Shown here piece after piece: positions 7,315 to 12,457 of a stretch of 12,457 bases of DNA. Below the pieces are notes generated by a model, which saw nothing but the letters and a program-made list of their open reading frames with translations, ran no database searches and was not told where the DNA came from. The position numbers and the translations under genes are program-made. Each line of letters starts with the position of its first letter. The first letter of the stretch is position 1. Source of the stretch: Caryophanales bacterium (lineage in GTDB: Bacteria; Bacillota_I; Bacilli_A; RFN20; CAG-826); the NCBI GenBank assembly GCA_016280685.1, contig JAEEHE010000005.1:1-12457 (forward strand), in the 5' to 3' direction.

Positions 7315-9012
7315 TTAATATGCGTTTGCGGTCACTTGCACTTTGGCGATATAACCAGCTTCAGCATCTTTTTCGATGGAGATGACTTTCAAGCTATAGT
7401 TGAATGTGCATGTTTCATCGATAGTGTAGGTTTGGGTATCTTTACCAGTCCAGCCAGTGGTGGTTTTGGCTTTATTCCATAAATTGGATTTACTTGGCAT
7501 AAAGGTCTTAGCCCAGCCCCAGTTTGGTTTTAAGTTGAAGAAACCATTCTTTTGGAATAAGGAAGCGTTAGAAGCATTATAGGTGCTAGTTAATGTCCAG
7601 TTTTTATCTTGATCGCAGTTAGCTTCCATGATGGAGAATTGGCTATAAGACGTTCTCTTGCCATCTTCATGAGTCCAATAGTCACCATCGACTTTGACGC
7701 CGCTTCTACCCATATGGGAGTTACCGATTCTGGTATCTAAACCATCTTCTGGGTTTGTGGTTAATGGAACATCGTGACTACTGGCATAAACACGGTTATC
7801 GACGTGAGTGATACGGATACCAGGTTGTGTGAAGCCAGAGGTGTTTTGATAACCATTCTTATAATCTTGTTCCGCTAAACCGATAGGGGCCATTAATTCG
7901 ACCATCATATATTCGTCGAAAGCAGTGCCGTTATAACCAGGAGAGGGGAGGATGAAGCAGTCACCAGTAGTGGTGCCAGGTCTTAATGTAATTAAGGCAT
8001 CATCATCAACAATCCATGGTCTAGTCCAACCTAATGAGAATTTGGAGAACATAGAATGATCACCTAAGTTATGATCCATATAGTCAACGCCACCCATTGG
8101 GGCCCAGGAGTCTGTATAGTCGTAATAGTCATCTAAACCGAATGTGTGACCGGTTTCGTGGATGAATGTATGAGTGTCATAACCACCATAACCGTTATCT
8201 AAGAATCTCAAGGATGCCCATGCTAATGTTTTAACATTAGGAGATGTCTTGTTAGCAGGATTTCCGGTATAGGTAACATATGCCCACCAGTCAGTCCCGG
8301 AGCGGTAGTCTTTAGAATAGACGACCCACATCAAATCGATGTAACCATCGTTATTGACGTCAAACCAAGTAAGTGGATGAGCATCCTCACCTAAAGCACC
8401 GTGGTTTTCTTTGGCGTATTCAGAGATATACCAGTTACGAGCATAGTTAGCTGCGTAGACACCAGCGCCACCAGAAGAAGCACTAGCGAATTGTGCGGTT
8501 GTGCCGTTATATAAGCACCAAGCTGGTAAGACTTGACCTTGGAAATTGCTGTGGCCATAGGAAGATTGTTGATAGAAACCAGCTAAGCTATATAAGCCAC
8601 CTTTCGCTTGAATTTCTTCATTTGTGCCGAAGAAACAAGTTTTAAATCTTTCGATGTTGGCAGCGGTTTGACGATCTTGTAAATCATCATCAGTGAAGCC
8701 AAAGGGAACGACCATAGCATGGATTTCTGCGGCTTCATCAATGTGATAACCATCAACGTGTGGGCTACCGGCATTAGTGTAGATAGTGTTTCTATTTAAT
8801 GGTTTTTCCACACCGTCTTTTGTGTAAGTGACTTTAGCAAGTTCAAAATCTTCGTTTGTTTTGCCTTCCCAACCTTCGGATGAAGAGGAATAGGATGAAC
8901 TGCTTTGTTGTTCACTAGAAGAAGGATTATCACTAGTGGGTTTGTTCGTGTTACACGCAGTGAGGGATAACGCTAATATAGCGCTAGCGAGAATGAATAA
9001 TTTTCCTTTCAT
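7315..9012 (-). CDS. M6 family zinc metalloprotease lipoprotein, 565 aa, last gene of the opp operon
   Basis: The signal peptide MKGKLFILAS and hydrophobic core end in lipobox LTAC (Cys20), with a Ser-rich stalk at about 30-46. The catalytic domain has HETGHTFGLDD: zinc ligands His285 and His289, catalytic Glu286, and third ligand Asp295 in the metzincin HExxHxxGxxD pattern. DYYDY follows, and Met312 in GGVDYMDHN is the likely Met-turn. DVNNDGYID (218-226) looks like a calcium-binding loop. FDEYMMVEL (365-373) and PGIRITHVDNRVY (397-409) match the other M6 protein of this window, so the two are paralogues. This one lacks the long Ig-like N-terminal region. AAAGGAG at 9020-9026, seven bases before the ATG, overlaps the stop of the upstream gene, and the gap is only 12 bases. 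It is therefore transcribed with oppD, oppF and the small membrane protein. Expected role: cell-surface cutting of proteins into peptides. Confidence 0.92.
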   Translation of the reverse strand: MKGKLFILASAILALSLTACNTNKPTSDNPSSSEQQSSSSYSSSSEGWEGKTNEDFELAKVTYTKDGVEKPLNRNTIYTNAGSPHVDGYHIDEAAEIHAMVVPFGFTDDDLQDRQTAANIERFKTCFFGTNEEIQAKGGLYSLAGFYQQSSYGHSNFQGQVLPAWCLYNGTTAQFASASSGGAGVYAANYARNWYISEYAKENHGALGEDAHPLTWFDVNNDGYIDLMWVVYSKDYRSGTDWWAYVTYTGNPANKTSPNVKTLAWASLRFLDNGYGGYDTHTFIHETGHTFGLDDYYDYTDSWAPMGGVDYMDHNLGDHSMFSKFSLGWTRPWIVDDDALITLRPGTTTGDCFILPSPGYNGTAFDEYMMVELMAPIGLAEQDYKNGYQNTSGFTQPGIRITHVDNRVYASSHDVPLTTNPEDGLDTRIGNSHMGRSGVKVDGDYWTHEDGKRTSYSQFSIMEANCDQDKNWTLTSTYNASNASLFQKNGFFNLKPNWGWAKTFMPSKSNLWNKAKTTTGWTGKDTQTYTIDETCTFNYSLKVISIEKDAEAGYIAKVQVTANAY

Positions 9013-9024
9013 ATTATTTCTCCT

Positions 9025-9474
9025 TTATCTAAATGCATAATAGGGGATGAGCAAGATTAATCCTGCGATGAGGTAAGGGGCTCCCCCGAGAGCGATAAAG
9101 CTCGTATTAGTCTTACCTTTGCTTCTTTTTTCAAGGCGATAGTCAGCATAAGTTCTCGCCAACTTTACATTTCGTAAAGATTTATGGAATGTTGTATACC
9201 ATACTAGTTTGATGGAATAAGAGATGAGGTCGAATGCTCCTTCATTAGTGATGATGACGAGTAACCAGAATAATAACATCATTAATCCGGATATCGTACT
9301 AGCGTCAATCATGATGAGATAGCCATCATCCTTCATATTCATATTGAGTCCAAAGAACTCAATTATCAAGATTATACCAAATAATAATGAGCAAACACCA
9401 AAGCTGATAGCGAGACCGATTAAATAGAATTTCTTCTTATTTTGAGGAACGACATTTTGTTGTTCTTCCGGCAT
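9025..9474 (-). CDS. Small three-helix membrane protein, DUF3899-like, 149 aa
   Basis: Three hydrophobic segments are visible: about 16-43, 53-76 and 127-147. Helices 2 and 3 are separated by a basic loop (about 87-122: HKSLRNVKLARTYADYRLEKRSKGK). The motif NEGAFDLISYSIK (77-89) just after helix 2 recalls DUF3899, a family of short Bacilli membrane proteins of unknown function; I am moderately sure of that assignment. The start ATG lies one base after the oppF stop, with AAAGGGG (9482-9488) inside the end of oppF as ribosome site. Such tight packing implies translational coupling. By position it could be an accessory of the Opp importer or help the downstream lipoprotein, but no sequence feature shows either. 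Confidence 0.75.
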   Translation of the reverse strand: MPEEQQNVVPQNKKKFYLIGLAISFGVCSLLFGIILIIEFFGLNMNMKDDGYLIMIDASTISGLMMLLFWLLVIITNEGAFDLISYSIKLVWYTTFHKSLRNVKLARTYADYRLEKRSKGKTNTSFIALGGAPYLIAGLILLIPYYAFR

Positions 9475-9475
9475 T

Positions 9476-10906
9476 TTATTTCCCCTTTAATTCCTTGAGG
9501 TACATCTCTTCTTCCGCATCATTACAACGCACAAAGTGCCCGGGAACAATTTCTCTTAAGGTCGGTTGTTGAGTACTATAATCGTGATCTTTTGCCGGAT
9601 TATAGGTAATTCTAATACGACCTTGTTCGATGTTGGGGTCTGGTCTCGGTACTGCGGATAATAATGATTTGGTATATGGATGTAACGGATGAGCGAATAA
9701 TTCGTCAGAAGTCGTTAATTCCATAATTTTTCCAAAATACATAACCGCGATACGATCACAGAAGTATTTCACCACGGATAAGTTGTGGGCAATGAATAAG
9801 ATGGTTAATCCTAAGTTATTTCTTAAATCATTTAATAAGTTAATAACTTGGGCTTGAATAGAAACGTCTAAGGCGGAGACCGGTTCATCAGCGATGATTA
9901 ATTCCGGATTCATGATAATCGCTCTAGCGATACCAATTCTCTGTCTTTGACCACCGGAGAATTCGTGTGGATAACGGTTTGCGTGTTCAGGTAATAAACC
10001 GACCATCTCTAAGACACGATTAACTTCTTTGGAGATGAAAGCTTTATCTCTGACACCTTTAATGATTAAACCTTCAGCGATGATGTTTCTCACGGTCATA
10101 CGAGGATTTAAACTAGCGATTGGATCTTGGAAGATCATCTGCATTTTTCTCGTAATTGAAGCGTGTTTTGCTTCGTTTAATTCCTCTTTATATAGTTTAT
10201 AGTCTTCTAAGATTTTCTTATTTTCTTCCGCTTCCGGATTCTTTTTCGCTTCTAAGACCTGATTGACGGGTTTGAAGAGATAACTATATTTTTCTTTGAC
10301 GCGATTAGTTTCTTCTTTGATGATGTCATCGTTACAATGTTTATCATCATGGCGAGCAGCAGCAATCTTTTTACGTTGCGTTTCAACGATTTCTCTTGCG
10401 GCTTCAGTTCTCTCTTTTCTTAAAGCGTCATATTTCTTTTTAATTTCTGAGACCTTTTCTTTATAGTCGTCTTCTTGAGTGGATAAGGATTGAATTTCAT
10501 CAGCTTCTTGTTCGTCAAATTTCTTGAGAGCTTTCTTGAGACGAATAATAGTGTATTTAATTTCTTTTTGATTCCATCTTGTACCAGCGGCAATTCTCAC
10601 CCCTTTAAACCAGACATCACCAGATGTTAATTTATAGAGTTTGATAATGCTTCTACCGGTTGTTGTTTTACCACATCCGGATTCACCGACTAAACCGAAG
10701 ACTTCACCTTTATAGATATCAAAACTGACATCGTGGACGGCTTTGGTGTATTTGAATTCCCCTCTACCGAAACGGAAATATTGTTTTAAGTGTTTAACTT
10801 TTAAGATTACTTCCGCATCTTTATAATCAAATGTTTCTTTCGGATTATTGAGTTTTACTTCCATATTCTTATCAGAGGCATAATTATCGATTTTTTGTTT
10901 AGGCAT
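9476..10906 (-). CDS. oppF: Oligopeptide ABC transporter ATPase OppF with a large helical insertion, 476 aa
   Basis: OppF is one of the two cytoplasmic ATPases that power uptake of peptides bound by OppA through OppBC. Walker A is GESGCGKTT (74-82), the Q-loop is MIFQDP (Gln260), the signature is FSGGQRQR (316-323), Walker B is ELIIADEP (335-342), and the H-loop is IAHN (His374). The C-terminal oligo_HPY segment starts at HPLHPYTKSLL and ends with a PGHFV motif, as in other Bacilli OppF proteins. The oddity is about 125-130 extra residues between the strand after Walker A and the Q-loop (about 108-250). They are rich in Lys and Glu and look helical or coiled-coil; normal OppF has about 20 residues there. 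All ATPase motifs are intact, so it should be active. The ATG lies two bases from the oppD stop, with a full AAAGGAGGT at 10915-10923. Confidence 0.93.
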   Translation of the reverse strand: MPKQKIDNYASDKNMEVKLNNPKETFDYKDAEVILKVKHLKQYFRFGRGEFKYTKAVHDVSFDIYKGEVFGLVGESGCGKTTTGRSIIKLYKLTSGDVWFKGVRIAAGTRWNQKEIKYTIIRLKKALKKFDEQEADEIQSLSTQEDDYKEKVSEIKKKYDALRKERTEAAREIVETQRKKIAAARHDDKHCNDDIIKEETNRVKEKYSYLFKPVNQVLEAKKNPEAEENKKILEDYKLYKEELNEAKHASITRKMQMIFQDPIASLNPRMTVRNIIAEGLIIKGVRDKAFISKEVNRVLEMVGLLPEHANRYPHEFSGGQRQRIGIARAIIMNPELIIADEPVSALDVSIQAQVINLLNDLRNNLGLTILFIAHNLSVVKYFCDRIAVMYFGKIMELTTSDELFAHPLHPYTKSLLSAVPRPDPNIEQGRIRITYNPAKDHDYSTQQPTLREIVPGHFVRCNDAEEEMYLKELKGK

Positions 10907-10908
10907 AA

Positions 10909-12457
10909 TTATTTACCTCCTTTCTTTTTAGAAGCAACTTTAGAAGCCGGTTTTTCTTTGATGGTTTCTAAAATGGAGTTCTTTGCGAGAGTGTAAGAAG
11001 GTTTATTGCTAGGATTATTCTTTAAAGAATTAATAATTCTTTCTCTCACAGTCTTAGGAATTTCCACATCGGGTGCACTCTTATGGGCTAACCATGTTTT
11101 GGCATAGTGTGTTTCACTGATTTGGAAGAATGGTGGTTCTTGCTTGTAATCTAAAGCGATAGCGAAAGTATTTCTCGCCGCAAAAGCATCGCCTCTTGGA
11201 GGTAATAACATATTTGGTGGAGTACCTGGAATAGCGTCGAGTTTACCTTTGGTATCTAAGTCAGGCATAGAACCTAATAGAGCCCATGTATATGGATGTC
11301 TTGGATCATAGAAGATATCGTAGACAGTACCATATTCCACAATCTTACCAGCATACATAACCGCGATATCATCCGCCATATTGGCGACGACACCTAAGTC
11401 GTGGGTGATGAAGATGATGGATAAGTTCTTTTCTTCTTTTAATCTATTAATTAGTTCGAGGATTTGCGCTTGAATAGTCACGTCTAAGGCGGTTGTAGGT
11501 TCATCGCAGATTAAGATTTCTGGATTACCACTTAACGCGATAGCGATAACAATTCTCTGTCTCATACCACCGGAGAATTCAAAGGGATATTGATAGAATC
11601 TTCTCTCTGGTTCAGGGATACCGACTTCTCTCATTAATTCGATCGCACGTTTCTTAGTTTGTTCTCTAGTGAGCTCGGAATTCATGTTCTCGACATTCTT
11701 TTTATAGTATTTAATCGTTGAACTAACGAAGTCTTTTCCGACTGCGCGATAGAAGATGATTAATTGATTGACGTGTTCGATTAAACGGTCAGTAATTTTG
11801 ACCATATCATCGAAATAGACATCTTTATCGATAATAACTTCTCTTTCTTTCGTGCGGTATTTCGCGGGAATGTCATAGATATTGTCGATATTGAATTTCG
11901 CGAAGATTTCTTCTCTATGTTTTTTGAGTTTGATCGCCGTTTGATAAGACTTGATGTAGTTATTCATCAAGATGATATAGACATCGATAACATCATCGGT
12001 GTCTTGTTGTAAGAAAGATTTCGCTTGATTAACGTATTTCTTAATCTTGCGAACTTCCGCCTTCGCTAAATTGACATCAAAGGTGTCTTTATCTAAGAGA
12101 ACCGCTCTTCTTATGTCATTTGCCGCTTTTAATAATTGATCTAATCTATCAGCGAAAGCAGGAGCTTCTTCATCCACTAATGCGGTGAATGTTTCATCGT
12201 TAAAATCTTTATTAATCTTGGATAATTTAGAATTATATGTTCTAACGACTTTTCTCGCTGCTCTTTTAACGGCTTTGTGTTCCAAAGACATGGCTTCGGT
12301 TAATTGTTTACCGACTTTCATAATTGGATTTAAAGCGGACAAAGGATCTTGGAAAATCATGGAGATTTTCACGCCTCTTACTTTAGTAAATTTATGTTCT
12401 GGAAGAGATAATAAGTCTTTTCCATCATAAAGGATTTCTCCATCTTCGATAATCTTG
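10909..12457 (-). CDS. oppD: Oligopeptide ABC transporter ATPase OppD with a large helical insertion (5' end outside window)
   Basis: The frame runs through the right edge. The first visible residues, KIIEDGEILYDGKDLLSL, are the strand between Walker A and the Q-loop, so Walker A lies outside. About 515 residues are visible. In visible numbering the Q-loop MIFQDP has Gln36, the signature is FSGGMRQR (294-301, with Met for Gln as is common in OppD), Walker B is ILICDEP (Asp318), the H-loop is ITHD (His352), and the HPYTWALLGSMPDL segment begins the oligo_HPY domain. Gln36 to the signature is about 260 residues, against about 65 usually. The extra 190-200 residues (about 61-273) are charged and helical. 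The C-terminal four-cysteine motif of OppD proteins is present in outline but without cysteines. A Lys-rich tail of about 50 residues ends the protein. It pairs with OppF, whose start lies two bases after this stop. Confidence 0.93.
   Translation of the reverse strand, partial: KIIEDGEILYDGKDLLSLPEHKFTKVRGVKISMIFQDPLSALNPIMKVGKQLTEAMSLEHKAVKRAARKVVRTYNSKLSKINKDFNDETFTALVDEEAPAFADRLDQLLKAANDIRRAVLLDKDTFDVNLAKAEVRKIKKYVNQAKSFLQQDTDDVIDVYIILMNNYIKSYQTAIKLKKHREEIFAKFNIDNIYDIPAKYRTKEREVIIDKDVYFDDMVKITDRLIEHVNQLIIFYRAVGKDFVSSTIKYYKKNVENMNSELTREQTKKRAIELMREVGIPEPERRFYQYPFEFSGGMRQRIVIAIALSGNPEILICDEPTTALDVTIQAQILELINRLKEEKNLSIIFITHDLGVVANMADDIAVMYAGKIVEYGTVYDIFYDPRHPYTWALLGSMPDLDTKGKLDAIPGTPPNMLLPPRGDAFAARNTFAIALDYKQEPPFFQISETHYAKTWLAHKSAPDVEIPKTVRERIINSLKNNPSNKPSYTLAKNSILETIKEKPASKVASKKKGGK
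10915..10923 (-). promoter_or_regulatory. Strong Shine-Dalgarno site for oppF inside the end of oppD
   Basis: AAAGGAGGT, eight bases before the oppF ATG, is the best ribosome site in the window and fits the conserved 3' end of bacterial 16S rRNA. It lies in the last codons of oppD, which favours coupled translation of the two ATPases. Confidence 0.8.

Noticed and set aside
12370..12372. GTG that could be read as the start of oppD
   Set aside because: The frame continues upstream as GEILYDGKDLL, the expected OppD strand before the Q-loop, and no ribosome site precedes the GTG.
12185..12430. Plus-strand frame of 81 codons opposite oppD
   Set aside because: It is antisense to the conserved Q-loop region of oppD and shows no start signals.
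1..12457. Use of the mycoplasma code with TGA as tryptophan
   Set aside because: All genes read through with the standard code and no gene needs a TGA to be read as Trp, so there is no support for it; exclusive TAA stops alone do not decide the point.
1..12457. CRISPR array, tRNA, rRNA or insertion sequence
   Set aside because: No spaced direct repeats, cloverleaf, ribosomal RNA segment or transposase motif was seen on either strand.

Overview
The window is AT-rich DNA with strong Shine-Dalgarno sites (AAAGGAG/AAAGGAGGT), TTTACA/TATGAT-like promoters, and TAA as the stop codon of all nine protein-coding genes. Four genes encode lipoproteins with a Gly/Ala/Ser-Cys lipobox; three of these have Ser-rich stalks. 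Together with the divergent OppD/OppF ATPases this suggests a low-GC Gram-positive of the Bacilli/former-Tenericutes type (RF39, Izemoplasma or Erysipelotrichales-like, often gut-associated). The placement is an inference from style, not from a marker gene. The standard genetic code explains every reading frame.

Layout. (1) 1-375, plus: C-terminal half of a histidine-phosphatase-family protein that enters from the left edge. It faces a 383-residue lipoprotein gene on minus (434-1585) across a shared bidirectional terminator. (2) 1586-1856: the promoter of that lipoprotein, then a decayed remnant resembling the end of cysteine synthase. (3) 1857-2966, plus: a Mbeg1-like (DUF2974) alpha/beta-hydrolase with a GHSKGG nucleophile elbow. 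(4) 3140-4876, plus: a 578-residue lipoprotein with an Ig-like domain, preceded by a promoter with a 20-bp dyad and a leader hairpin. (5) 4959-7112, plus: a 717-residue M6-type (InhA-like) zinc metalloprotease lipoprotein. (6) 7113-7314: a terminator-rich convergent spacer. (7) 7315-12457, minus: a tight operon, in transcription order oppD (5' end outside the window), oppF, a three-helix membrane protein (DUF3899-like) and a second M6 metalloprotease lipoprotein.

How the parts fit. The minus operon joins the two ATPases of an oligopeptide importer to a surface zinc protease, which suggests coupled extracellular proteolysis and peptide uptake. The second M6 protease and the Ig-like lipoprotein lie convergently next to it, so the region reads as a protein-scavenging, surface-lipoprotein locus. 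The most unusual points are large, charged, probably helical insertions in both ATPases at two different places in the fold, loss of all four cysteines of the OppD C-terminal motif, the protease-importer operon itself, and the cysteine synthase relic.
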